Under the pieces are notes generated by a model that saw nothing but the letters and a program-made list of their open reading frames with translations, was not told where the DNA came from and searched no databases. This document shows positions 48,662 to 58,851 of a DNA stretch of 64,000 nt, piece after piece; the stretch's first letter is position 1; each line of letters begins with the position of its first letter. Source of the DNA: Gymnothorax reevesii. Its lineage: Eukaryota; Chordata; Actinopteri; Anguilliformes; Muraenidae. The position numbers and the translations under genes were made by a program. Where the stretch lies: positions 48,885,120 to 48,949,119 of the forward strand of contig CM056583.1 of the NCBI GenBank assembly GCA_029721435.1, given 5' to 3'.

Positions 48662-50160
48662 AACTATTAAGAAAAACATTGTGGAGATTCAGAAGGGGCA
48701 TAACATTGGCTGGCAGTATCAGTTTCAATAGTTAAACACTGAGATATGGACACATTCTCAGTCTATTTAAAAAAAGGGAATATTCCTCCCAGTGTTATAA
48801 TCTTTTGAAACTCAAGTGACCTCTGTGCTCGTCGGAAACTGGTCAGGTTTATCTTCTCCAAGGGATTGGCAAGTGGTTGCACTAATGCAGACACAGCTGA
48901 GGTATTCTGTATACTGAATATGATGACACCCTAAATATTTGGAAAATCTATCTCATACTCATGCTGCCAATGCCATGCCAGAATAATTTCCCCTCATGAA
49001 AAGTGTTTGGACAGTCCCTTCTTTCCTTGAGGCAAAAAAATATATATATTCCAACAGATTTGCCCTGGAATTGAACCCATATTTTTTCGAACCCCCGGTG
49101 GCACCTGTGTAAACCACTGTGCCATCTGGTTGGCACCCCACTCCCTACAGCACATTGCTGAAATAAACTTGCATAGAAACCAACGGAAAGCCAGCGGGCT
49201 GACCACCGTTCGGAATGACAACAACGTGCTACGCGCATTTCTTTAATTGCTGAAACTGAAGATGCCTGTGGTCAGTCCACGGCAGGAGAGCCTGGAAAGG
49301 AATGTGCTGTAATCCTATCCCTGGGACCTGGGTCTGCACAATCGCAGGCCTGTATCAAAGGGCATTAGCAGTGGTTTACAGTCCCGGTTCCTTTCCCACT
49401 CCCTCGCAGCTGCAGTGCTCCACAGGTGCTTGGCAAAACACAGTGTTTCTTGACGCATCGGCTGTATGTGTTTATGTCATTAATTCTTCCCAATGACTCA
49501 TTCGCTTTCCAGATTCTGCAGATTTAGAATGAATTATTCCCTTATAACTGCCCAGCACATTTGATACAGTACAGTATCTTCTCTGCTGTCTCTAGCCTTC
49601 AGGATTTCGTCTTCATTAACAAGACTGTGAACACAGTTTTTATACTTACCTTGCTAGTACAAACACTGAATCTCAGACCCAGTCAGGTAAGGTTCAAGCA
49701 CAAACAGATATCAGTTCTGAAGGCGTATGAATGAGAAGTGGAAATGAATACTGCAAGATTAGGACTGATGCAATCAACTGATTGGGAATCTTTGGGATGA
49801 AGCTGAAACCAAAGTACATTAGTTTTATCCTGGAAGGGTTGTCTTCCCATATGGTAGGTGGAGTAATATATGTAAAGATATGGTAGGGATTTAAAAATGT
49901 ACTTAAACATACTGCATAACTCAGTGCCAATCAAAAGTTTGATCTCACTGACATTTCTCAAGCGAACAGATTTTTAAAAAGAAATAAACGCCTCTTATTT
50001 TGCTGAAAGATGGAAAAAAAGATCATCATGGAAAGTGCAAATAAAATCAGAAAGGACTGATCTTGCGTGCATTCACCCATTACCATGCTAATGTTTTGAA
50101 AAAAGTTCTACAACACATTATTTCATTATTTACACGTTAATTTAATTGAGTACGTGCCTA
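48662..50160. other. Intergenic DNA with a short SINE-like trace
   Basis: The sequence is mostly unique. Read on the minus strand, about 49060-49140 contains GGCACAGTGGTTTACACAGG and then GGGTTCAATTCCAGGGC, which resemble the A- and B-box regions of a tRNA-derived SINE but are diverged. The block at 49290-49500 (CTGTATCAAAGGGCATTAGC) looks like complex single-copy DNA. Confidence 0.4.
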
Positions 50161-50164
50161 TTGT

Positions 50165-51130
50165 AAATATACTATGAGAAGAGTCCAAAAAAAGTTGGTG
50201 CAGTTGGCTGTTTACTGGGTAACATCACCAAGTTTTTTAATCACACTTAAAAAGCACTTGGGGACTGAAAACTTCAATTGTCAAGACTAGCGAGCAGAAT
50301 TTTTCCCAACTGCCCCATTTTGTAGGTCTGCAGCTGTGAAATGGTTTAAGGGACTTTGTTGCACTTTGTTTCAGAGTCCACCATACATTCTCAATCAGAG
50401 ACAGATCAGGACTGTTGCCAGACCAATTTAGCACCCTCTCTGTATGCTGATTCAGCCATGCACTCTCAGTCTGTGCAGATAGTCATTTGGCATTGTCTTT
50501 CTGGAAAATATAGGGATCTATCTGGGACAGACCACATCTCGATGGCAGCATACAGTATGTTTCTTCAAAATGTCTTAATATCTTTTTGAATTAAAGATGC
50601 CCTCACAAATTCCATTTGTAGTGACTCCCGCCCATACTGAGACAGATGCTGGCTTTTGTACCTCACAGTGATACCAGCTTGAGTTAACTTTGTTGTTTTT
50701 GGTCCTGGAAATATGGCCTTTTTTCCCAAAAACTTCTTGAAACGTTGACCTTTCAAACCACAAAACACACTTCCACTGTGCTTCTGTCTATCTCGGATGC
50801 CTCTGAGCCCAGAGAAGTCAGTGGCGCTTTTTGACAGTATTGATGTCAAAGCTTTGACTTAAAGCATCTGTGAATGTGGTGGCGAATGTTGCAGACAGAC
50901 AAACATTTACTAAAGAATTTCTGTGCCCATGTAGTGATATTCATTTCAGCGACATAATGGTTGTCAAGATGGTCATGTCTGAGAGCAACAATTAATTTCA
51001 TAAGGTAAAGCATCAAATAAAGTTTTCCTGTGGTGTTTTCAATTTTGTAGAGGGTGAAGAAGGTTCAAATCAGTCAATAATGATTTGTGCATTTTCTCCT
51101 ATGTGCCAACTTTTTCAGAAGTGCGGTTGT
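50165..51130 (-). mobile_element. Tc1-like element, decayed
   Basis: The left end (GTCCAAAAAAAGTTGGTGCA) and the right end on the minus strand (TTCTGAAAAAGTTGGCACAT) are short imperfect inverted repeats about 960 bp apart. Minus-strand transposase relics lie between them. The length is below that of an intact element, and no long frame remains. Confidence 0.65.
50237..50850 (-). pseudogene. Tc1-like transposase relic
   Basis: At the C-terminal end, MLNWSGNSPDLSLIENVWWT matches the WPGNSPDLNPIENLW-type block whose glutamate completes the DDE triad. Upstream, in shifted frames (50565-50849), SGSVFCGLKGQRFKKFLGKK and KSQHLSQYGR correspond to the middle of such a transposase. Frameshifts and stops separate the pieces and the N-terminal DNA-binding part is not recognised. 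Confidence 0.65.
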
Positions 51131-52263
51131 AACAGCTAAATCGCTATATTCTTATATTTTTATACAAGGATTTGAAAGGTCGCACTATCATGGCTGTAGA
51201 AGTCAGAGACTCCAATCCTAACCATCACCTAAACTGGAGATTGTCCCTCCTGGACCTCTTGGCAAACTGTGGACCATACGCTGAGCACGAAGTTTGATGG
51301 AATATGAGCGTGGAAGGCCTTTTTTCTTTTAAGAGTTCCTAAATTTTTAAAAGTTTTTCAAAATATTGAAACAGGCCATGTTTTTTTACATATGTTTGAT
51401 TCATTTACTAAAAGAAACAAAGTCAAATAGCATCTGCACAACCCTTGGCAAAAAATTCTGGAATCACTGCACATAGAGGATGCTAATCCAGCTTTTTTTA
51501 CTTCACAGCAAATAAATCACAGAAATGACAAAATATATAGATTTGTTTATTAGCTTAACATTCAGCCCTCATAAAGCACTCCTCAAATTAAAAGCATATA
51601 TTTTTCAAATAGAGTAAAAAAATATGGAATCGCCTAATATTGAAAAGAAAAACCCACACACGCACACACGTCACCTTGTATTTAGCATTTTTAAAAGTAA
51701 TTCTAGCTCAAATCTGAGGGCTCTAATTTCCTGGCGCAGCGCAGGTGGCGTAGCGAAGCGCAGCCCGCGCAGTGGTAATTTCGTAGGGCGCAGCCCGCGT
51801 AGTGGTAATTTCGTGAGGCGCGCAGCCTTCGGTAGACCAAGGTGCGCCGAGATGGGTGTGGCGGCGTAGTAGGGGGAGGTGTCACATACCTTCAAGACGC
51901 AGTGACAATTTCGTAGAAAAAGTCTCCGCTGGAGTTGCGCAGAAAACTCGCGAACTCCAACCTGGTTTAATTTCCGTGCAGTGGTAATTTGGCTGACCGG
52001 CGCAGAGTGCGCACACGTCACCGAAATCTCACAGGCAGTTTTAAAGAATGTCAGGCACATTTCAATGCAAGAAATAATTACAGGAAGCACGATTTAATGT
52101 AACTATCTGAATAAGGACATAAATTATTGTATCTATATCGATTGTCCTGATGTCAGATTAAAGGCGGTTGCCACGCGTAATGGAAACTTGACCGGGCTTA
52201 ATCAACGCAGCTGAATCTGTGATGCAAACTAACGACTTCACATCTTTCTCAGCCAACCACAAA

Positions 52264-52266
<3 letters not shown>

Positions 52267-52339
<73 letters not shown>
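52267..52339. repeat. (TA)n microsatellite, about 36 units
   Basis: The longest pure dinucleotide run in the window, seen directly. As a perfect palindromic AT tract it can extrude a cruciform and is a likely fragile or length-variable site. The Ile/Tyr frames here are artefacts. Confidence 0.98.
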
Positions 52340-52342
<3 letters not shown>

Positions 52343-52366
52343 ATGCTTGCGTTCTATGCTCATTAA

Positions 52367-53297
52367 AGCCGCTTGCACACTGGACGCGAAACGAATTTTT
52401 CGCCCGACTGATTACAGACAAAGTCAATGCAAAGACGCGATAGTTGGACAGGGTTTTAATATAGCTCCGTGTCCGAAAGTCATAAAAGTTCTAATTTTTC
52501 CGAGTATTCCAGGAATTATTAGACGTGGAAACTTGGCCATTTTTGTGTTCGACCTTCACAGAATGCAAATTGATAGCTATCGACTTTTCTTGGTCTTTTT
52601 AGCCTATTCTTCTGTTTTCTTCCGTTGAAGATAGCCAGCAGTCTTTATTCGGTCTTTCTTTTGAAACTTAGTCAGATGGACCGAACAGATTCACGCTTTA
52701 TTTCCACAGCTGAGATAAAACAGTGCGTGAGCAAATCAATTCCATGACCATTGACAGTGTGAAGAAATTATCGCATGCACGATTAAGACTGTCCGACACG
52801 AAATGCAAAATACTCCATGTCCACCAGCCAGCAAAAAGTAAAAGTATTGAAATGAGAACAGATTTATAACGGGATATCCAACAAAGATGACCCGCTAAAA
52901 ATAAATCCCAGTGTTCATAAATCCCCAGTGGATGTTCTGTTGTTAAAATGTTTCTTTTTATTCTTTATTTCGGTATCAATCTGTTCTAATCGTCCTCTTT
53001 TTTTTTTTTAGCAGTCAGACACGGAGGCATTGTACATTGTCCCATGCCAGTGTCGACTCGCTGAGCAGAGCTTAAACAGAAACATTGATTGAAATTCTCG
53101 GTACTCATCTTAAAGAACTGAGCCCTCTTATCAAAACATTCACGTTTAATATCGACAAGAGTCAGCAGATTTGAAGAAATTATAAACAATAATAGACTGT
53201 CGGACACGGAGATTTATTAAAACCCTGTCAGACTTTCGGGCACAAGACGCAATCTGTCGAGCGAAAAATTCGTTTCGCGTCCAGTGTGCAAGCGGCT
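52367..53297. mobile_element. PIF/Harbinger-like non-autonomous element
   Basis: The termini are inverted copies of AGCCGCTTGCACACTGGACG, continuing nearly identically through AAACGAATTTTTCGC for about 45 bp. TAA sits just outside both ends (52364-52366 and 53298-53300). A 3-bp TWA target duplication is typical of PIF/Harbinger elements. A second inverted pair, GACAGGGTTTTAATA with CTCCGTGTCCGA, lies 70-90 bp further in on both sides, so the inverted arms extend beyond 100 bp with gaps. No transposase is recognised in 931 bp. Confidence 0.75.
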
Positions 53298-54076
53298 TAA
53301 TACAAGGCTACTATTATTGTCACTTCGGTTTTATCGTCTTCAGTGGGGAAAAGGAATACAGCCTGATTGCTATGATCTCGTACTGAGTTAAGATCGCATA
53401 GGCCTATTGAAAATAAATGTGTCACGTATCTTGCATTGTTGTCCATGCATGTTAATCCCAAAATTTAAAGCAGCAACAGTTTGTAATTCATGGGAACACG
53501 CTATCCATCGCTTCTCTTGCCAGTGAGCAAGAATTGACTCGGCTGTGTCGCCTTCTATATTCTAACACATTAAAGGTGAGGTGAGGAGCTCATTTGACTG
53601 GTGAATATTTGACTCGGCTGTGTTATACCCAAACACGCCTTCTTTGCCAACTTGCGCTGGAAGGAGGGGCAGAGGCGGGACAGAGGAGTTCTTGCGCCAG
53701 GCTACGCCGGGCACGAAATTGCCACATACGCCTGGACACACCCCGTTGGCGCGGCGCACCCCCCATGCGCCGCGCCTGCGCCGCGCCTACGCCTGGTCTA
53801 CGAAATTAGAGCCCTCTATATGCAAATTAATGTGCAGTTAATGGATAGTGTTTTCTGACCTTAACAAGGTGTTGAACTTCGCGAGAAGAAGCATGGCACC
53901 AAACGGGAGGGCTGGTGATTGAAAAATGGAAAGGATTATAGAACTGCCCCAAGAGAGAAATTCAACATGGAAAGTCACAAATGATGTTGATTGTTGATTA
54001 GTCTGCGGTGTTTAAACTTTTCCACAAGTTTAAACATGGGCAGTTTATAAAAGGAAAACAAAACAGTTCTGTGAGG

Positions 54077-55208
54077 TTTTACAAAATGAACCAAGAGCGA
54101 CAACCAGTAAAATACAAAAAGGAGGCTTTATTTCTAAAGGGGGAAACCGCCCCCCAACAAACAGAGCTAGTGACAGTACAAAGTCCACAATCCAAAGTCA
54201 GAATCCAAAGGGTGTAATCCAGTTTCATAAACAGGGCACCAATCACAAAAATCATAGTCAGACAAAAATGGGTCAATAAACAAGAATGCGGCGAAGTACA
54301 GGGAGAAGGCAAAGCTCGAGGTCTAGGACAGTCCAGTCAGAAAGATAATCACAATGATACAAGGCGAGAGAAGCATGGTACAGGTAAGCAATGGAAGATG
54401 ATCTGACAAGGAAGCGCTACAAACTGACATCTAATATACGTTTCCGGGAGGTCGCATGACAATGGAACACAGGTGCAATCAATGGGACTGATAACAAAGG
54501 AGAAACACATTGGGAGGAAACTAATCACATGAAATTTGTTGTAGCCAAAACGCGAGCAAGGATCACAGGACAAACCTATTGACAGATAAACAGCTCCAGT
54601 CAAGGAGTATTAAAGTGCATAGGTAATGAGAGAGAAAAGATAGCACGAAGCAGTTGTGGAAGACCCACAGAAAACGCAGCAGAGTTAATTAGGGAAAGAC
54701 AAGAGGCGGAGACTAGAACAGGGCGAATGCTGAGAGATCGTTAGTCAATTAGTAAGTGCAGCTATACAATCCTGAGTGCTCGTTATTAAGTTAGTGAAAT
54801 ATACAATGTTAGTGTTGGTTAGTAATTATCCAAAATAACAAACTGTTAGTATGTGTTAGTAAAATAGCAAAAGTAGGAGGAAGGAAGAACACGAGATAAT
54901 GAAGGAAGATTGAAACCCAGAAACCAATAAATCACCCGAAGGAGTGGCACGCTATACAGGGGACTGTGAGCAAAGACAACACTCATGACGTGACGGGCAA
55001 TGCATGGAAACTCAAAACATGGCATGGAATGACTGAACTAAAACATGGAAAAATAATAAAACATGAAATCTAAATATCAAAACACAACACATGATCCAAA
55101 GAATAGTCAGACATGAGCAAAAATTCAAAAACACAGAGGTCAGTCAGAATCATGACACAAGGCCAGGCAGAAACATGGTACATGGCATGGCAATTGCAGA
55201 ATCACAAC
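54077..55208 (-). mobile_element. LTR-like element, minus orientation
   Basis: Read on the minus strand it begins GTTGTGATTCTG and ends near TTCATTTTGTAAAA. A TATA-like motif (GTATATTAG near 54432) and a polyadenylation signal (TTTATT at 54127-54132 on the plus strand) sit in the order expected of an LTR. It is clearly homologous, in inverted orientation, to 57424-58546. AGG is present at both junctions (54074-54076 and 55209-55211) and restores a continuous transposase reading. It has no coding capacity. The class is likely a solo LTR, but this is not proven. Confidence 0.6.
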
Positions 55209-55260
55209 AGGAAAGACGTCACAGCGTCAGGACAGAAAACTCTGCCTTGAAAAATGTCAG

Positions 55261-55846
55261 TGACTGAGTTTGAATAATTATGTTAATTTTGTATTTTCTA
55301 TTTGTCTATATTATTTTTCATGTTCATTGCTTACTTTAGCAGTTCTTCCTATTAGTCAAGCAGTCTCATGCATCTGCCATTCCTGGACATGCTCTTTATT
55401 TCAATTTCCTCTTGCACACCACCCCTTGTTGCTTGTCAATTGTTTTATTGTTTCGCATTTGGAGCCACTCCTCCCTGTACAGGCACCAGCTCCATTCACC
55501 TGTTCCCCATTAGATCTGCTACTTTGTTTGCTGTATTTAAATAACTCAGCTAAGCATGCAAACTGCAATAGGGTTCTCCAGTCTTCTCATGAGCATTTTC
55601 TGATTCTCGAGTTTTCTGATTACAGTTCTGGTTGAATTGTCGGTCATTTCACAATTCTGCCTTGTCCCTTGTATGTGATTGATACCTGTGTTTTTTGGCA
55701 TTACAATTCAGTAGATACTCTTCTGTGCTGCATTTACAACACTCATGTTTGACTTGGACTGTTCAACTACAGTTCTTAATAAAGTTGCAGAACTGCGACT
55801 TCCTATCCTAATTCCTATCTGCGCTTGAATTCTGATCCTGTCTCCT
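55261..55846 (+). mobile_element. LTR-like insertion, plus orientation
   Basis: The sequence interrupts the Tc1 transposase fragment order. It has a TATA-like TATTTAA at 55534-55540 and AATAAA at 55778-55783 near its right end, as expected for a solo LTR of nearly 590 bp. The junctions read GTCAG on the left and GTCGA on the right, a weak short duplication. A 121-codon frame inside is not recognised and is probably chance. Confidence 0.5.
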
Positions 55847-56043
55847 GTCGAAAACAGAAAATGCCCAATGAAACAAATGAAAAGCAAATGGGCAGAAAGA
55901 AGAATCAAAGTTTGCAACAGAACTGTAAGAAACTGGCTGAATTAAATGGGATTTACATACAAAAGCCAAATGAAAATTAGTACTAACACCTACACATAAA
56001 AAAGCAAGGTAACAGGGCTGAAGAAAACCATGAAAGTGATTTT

Positions 56044-56306
56044 GGGTCTACAGGTGGCTCGCTGCCAAGACGTTTGTCTGTGAGCCCTGTGGTCAGGTGT
56101 TCCAATCTAAGCCACGGCATTACGAGCTATGGCCAGAGATCTGCATGGGCAACAATTGGCGCAGCCTGGCCAGGCGTAATAGGGGTTAAGCCAGCTAAAA
56201 TTCATTAGTTCATTGCTCTGTAGCAACCACATCTGGTCGGCCAGGCACATGTAACTGTACTAAAACTACTTGCACGTAGTCAGTGACTACGCTCAGGATG
56301 GGAGGG
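56044..56306 (+). mobile_element. tRNA-derived SINE with target-site duplication
   Basis: The insertion starts with a tRNA-like head: a region around GTGGCTCGCTGCCAAGACG resembling box A, and GGTGTTCCAATCTAAGCC resembling box B. The body continues with TGGCCAGAGATCTGC and ACAATTGGCGCAGCC, as in a common fish SINE. AAGTGATTTT (56034-56043) and AAGTGATATT (56307-56316) flank it, a 10-bp duplication with one mismatch as produced by LINE-assisted insertion. Removing one copy and the SINE rejoins the transposase reading. Confidence 0.75.
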
Positions 56307-56845
56307 AAGTGATATTAAGTGATTAATCATGAATCTGTATGAGCCAAGGTGATGATGCTAGAATTTTTCTCTGGTGTTGTTCCAGTGGAACATATAAAGA
56401 TAACTGCTTGAAGAAAACAAGTAAATAGCCCCATTCATTTATGATAAGAAGTTGAATGACAGGTAAAAAACTAGGGGCAATCACTACCTCAATGATCTAT
56501 GTGTACATTGAAATTTTGGACCATTTTCTGATTCCGTCAATAGACAATGGGTTTGGTGATGATTAAGTCATTTTTCAGGATGACAATACATCTTGCTACA
56601 GAGCAAAGAATGTATAAGCTTTTCTTCAGGAAACAAGACCAAGAAACAGTCTGGATCTCAATCCAATTGAACATTTATGGGGAAATTTTAAAAATGGTCC
56701 ATTACAAGGCCCCATCCTAAAAAGTTTATCTGTCAACTGTTGTCCAAGGAAGTTGGAACTAGCTTCAGGGAGAATAATGTTTTTCTTATGAGAAATTTGT
56801 ACATTCATGAATTCAGGCCATTATAATAGCTGGAGGAGGAGCATC

Positions 56846-57423
56846 AGCCTTCGAGTTGTCCTTGTTGTCCCCAACCAAGCCTCAAAATGTGTCCTACTTG
56901 AACCATCCTGCTTCCATGAGCTCAAATATTTCCTCCAAGTGCTTTTGGACTTTTCTTCCTCTGGCCTGCTGCAGCTTCAGAGTTTGTTCTCTTAACAGGA
57001 TTACAAAGCTTGTTTTATTTTCTTTCCATGAGTGATTGCTTCCTAGTTAATTGCTATCATAGCACATACATCTACATCTCTGGTAGATAGCGTGTGCAAC
57101 AAAGATTGCACGAGATCATATTAGACACTGCTATGCTGGTGCACTGTACTGTACATGCATACAGTACAAGTCGATAGTCTCTTTTTTTTCCACATAGCGC
57201 TTGATCTCTGCTTGAATGTATATTACTATTTTTAGTCACACAGCTTATATACAGAGCGTGTTGATAGATTAAGATGCTCTGCTAATATACTGCATAAAAC
57301 AAACTTACAAAGCAACGGCACGAAAAAACTTCGCAAGGCAATAAAATTGTTATTTTTCAAAATAGTCTCACTTATTTTTTCATTTGGGCAGGAGTAAGCA
57401 AAGCTAAAGAAGGAGAAAATGCT
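56846..57423. other. Intergenic DNA, no feature assigned
   Basis: Unique-looking sequence between the transposase end and the next LTR-like element. I expected the right terminal repeat of the Tc1 element here but did not find it. Confidence 0.4.
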
Positions 57424-58546
57424 GTTGTGATTCTGCTCTTTTGGTTTTGGTAGTTCTGCTATGCCATGATCCCTAGCCTAGTTTAAGTTCTGTGCCTGGC
57501 CTTGCCATGATTATTGATTCTTGTGTTTAGTGACCACTGCCTTTGTCTGACCATTCTTAGGATTATGTATTGTGTTTTTGGTATTTTAGATTTCCTTGTT
57601 TAATTATTTTTCATGTTTTAGTTTATTAGTTATCATGCCATGTTTTCTTTGCCATGCTTTGCACTTTGTCTCCCCTGTCTTGTCATGTGTGTATCCTTGG
57701 TCCCTTGTCTTGCGTGCCACTCATTCAGGTGATTTTATTGGTTTCTGGGTTTCAATCTTCTCCTTCCTCTCTCTTTTTTCTGTCTTACTAAGACATACTA
57801 ACAGTTTACTGTTTTTGCTAATTACTAACCCACACTAACCTTGTATATTTGGACTAACTTACCAACAAGCACTCGGGATTGTATAGCTGCACTTACTAAT
57901 TGACTAATGATCTGTCAGCAGTCGCCCAATTCTAGTCTCCGCCTCCTTGCCTATCCCTAATTATCTCTGCTGCTATTTTCTGTGGATTTCCACATTTACT
58001 TTGCGCTTTCCTTTCTTTTTACTATGCACTTTAGTACTCCTTGACGGGAGCTGTTCTGTTCATAGGTTTGTCTTGAGATCCCTCTCTGCGTTTTGGCTAC
58101 AGCTAAATTCATGTAATTAGTTTATTCCTCATGTGTCCCTCCCTGATTATTGTTACCATTGATTGCACCTGTTCTCCCTGATCATGTGTTGTCCTGGATG
58201 TGTATTTAAGATGTCTGTTTGGTTCACTTTCTTGTCAGATTGTTCTTCCTATGCCATGTTTGTTTATGCCTTGATTCTTAGTGATTTATCTTTCTGACTG
58301 GACTGCCTGACAACGAGCTTTGCATATTGCCTGTATTGTACCGCATGCTTGTTTATCGACCTCTTTTTGCCTGACTACGGATTTTGTGATTGGTGCCCTG
58401 GTTTTGATTCTGGATTACGCCCATTGGACTTTGATTTTGGATTGCGGACATTGTACTGTTGCCAGCTCTGTTGGGGGGTTTCCCCTTCAGAAATAAAGCC
58501 TCCTTTTTGTATTCCACTGGTTGTCGCACTTGGTTCATTTCGTAAA
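57424..58546 (+). mobile_element. LTR-like element, plus orientation (pair of 54077-55208)
   Basis: It begins GTTGTGATTCTGC and ends near GTTCATTTCGTAAA, colinear with the inverted copy over its whole length. A TATA-like TATTTAA (58203-58209) lies 280 bases before AATAAA (58492-58497), giving a U3-R-like layout. Shared landmarks include TTGACTAAYGATCTSTCAGC and CTTTCTGACTGGACTG. Several indels separate the copies. No retroviral or retrotransposon genes lie next to it, so it is probably a solo LTR. No clear target duplication was found. Confidence 0.6.
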
Positions 58547-58851
58547 TCCCATCAAATGCAGCTAAATGCAGACAATGCACGGCTTAAGCGGGAAAAAATT
58601 CAACTTAAGTGGGAGAGCGGGAGATTTGGGGAACATGGCAAAAAGATCCTTGCCCAAAACCAGAGTAGGAGTCTCAGAAGTTGCTGTCACAACTGTTGCG
58701 TGAATCCCTTTCGTATCTCTTCCAATCAGCAGCTTGCATATCTTTTAGATTTATAGTCTCCTTTGATTGGTTTACGTACCGTGTGCCTCCCCTCTCAGCT
58801 GTTTTGCATTCACGTTTCCCCACTTCCTCACTTGAGTGTGGCGTACATATA
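58547..58851. other. Intergenic DNA, no feature assigned
   Basis: Unique-looking sequence between an LTR-like element and a Tc1 element. The final TA (58850-58851) is the left target dinucleotide of the next element. Confidence 0.4.

Larger units (their letters stand above)
51713..53812. mobile_element. GC-rich inverted-repeat element, insertion host
   Basis: The left end starts GAGGGCTCTAATTTCCTGGC. The right end on the minus strand starts GAGGGCTCTAATTTCGTAGA. Both arms then run into GC-rich sequence full of GGCGCAG/GGCGCGG motifs. This matches a type of non-autonomous DNA element common in cyprinids and other fish whose ends read AGGGCTCTA and continue with GGCGCA repeats. The left arm carries a duplicated block with GCGCAGCCCGCG and AGTGGTAATTTCGT. 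No transposase is seen and the target duplication is unresolved. It contains the Harbinger-like element at 52367-53297. Confidence 0.65.
51437..56845 (+). mobile_element. Tc1-like transposon carrying several nested insertions
   Basis: Pieces of one Tc1-like element lie colinear on the plus strand at 51437-51712 (left end, starting CACAACCCTTGGC and then TTCTGGAATCAC), 53813-54076 (transposase start), 55209-55260, 55848-56043 and 56307-56845. They total about 1.35 kb, close to what a Tc1 element needs. The gaps are later insertions, each listed separately. The right terminal repeat was not found, so the element may be truncated there. Continuity rests on the order and sense of transposase fragments matching the family. 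Confidence 0.7.
53893..56845 (+). pseudogene. Tc1-like transposase gene split by insertions
   Basis: The probable start is the ATG at 53893 (MAPNGRAGD followed by a stop). RQDRK is near 55225. RTVRNWLN and MGFTYKS, separated by a stop, are near 55920-55965. LSD near 56316 corresponds to the first catalytic aspartate. FQDDNTSCYRAK near 56577 holds the second, and LDLNPIEHLWG near 56655 the final glutamate. The fragments are in the expected order and strand. Multiple stops and three insertions inside the coding part (two LTR-like sequences and a SINE) make it a pseudogene. Confidence 0.75.

Noticed and set aside
52267..53297. A CRISPR-like or phage-like repeat structure
   Set aside because: The repeats are terminal inverted repeats and microsatellites of eukaryotic transposons. 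There are no regularly spaced identical repeats with unique spacers.
54077..58546. A complete endogenous retrovirus or LTR retrotransposon between the LTR-like arms
   Set aside because: The arms are inverted, not direct. The interior holds Tc1, SINE and another LTR-like sequence, and no gag or pol reading.
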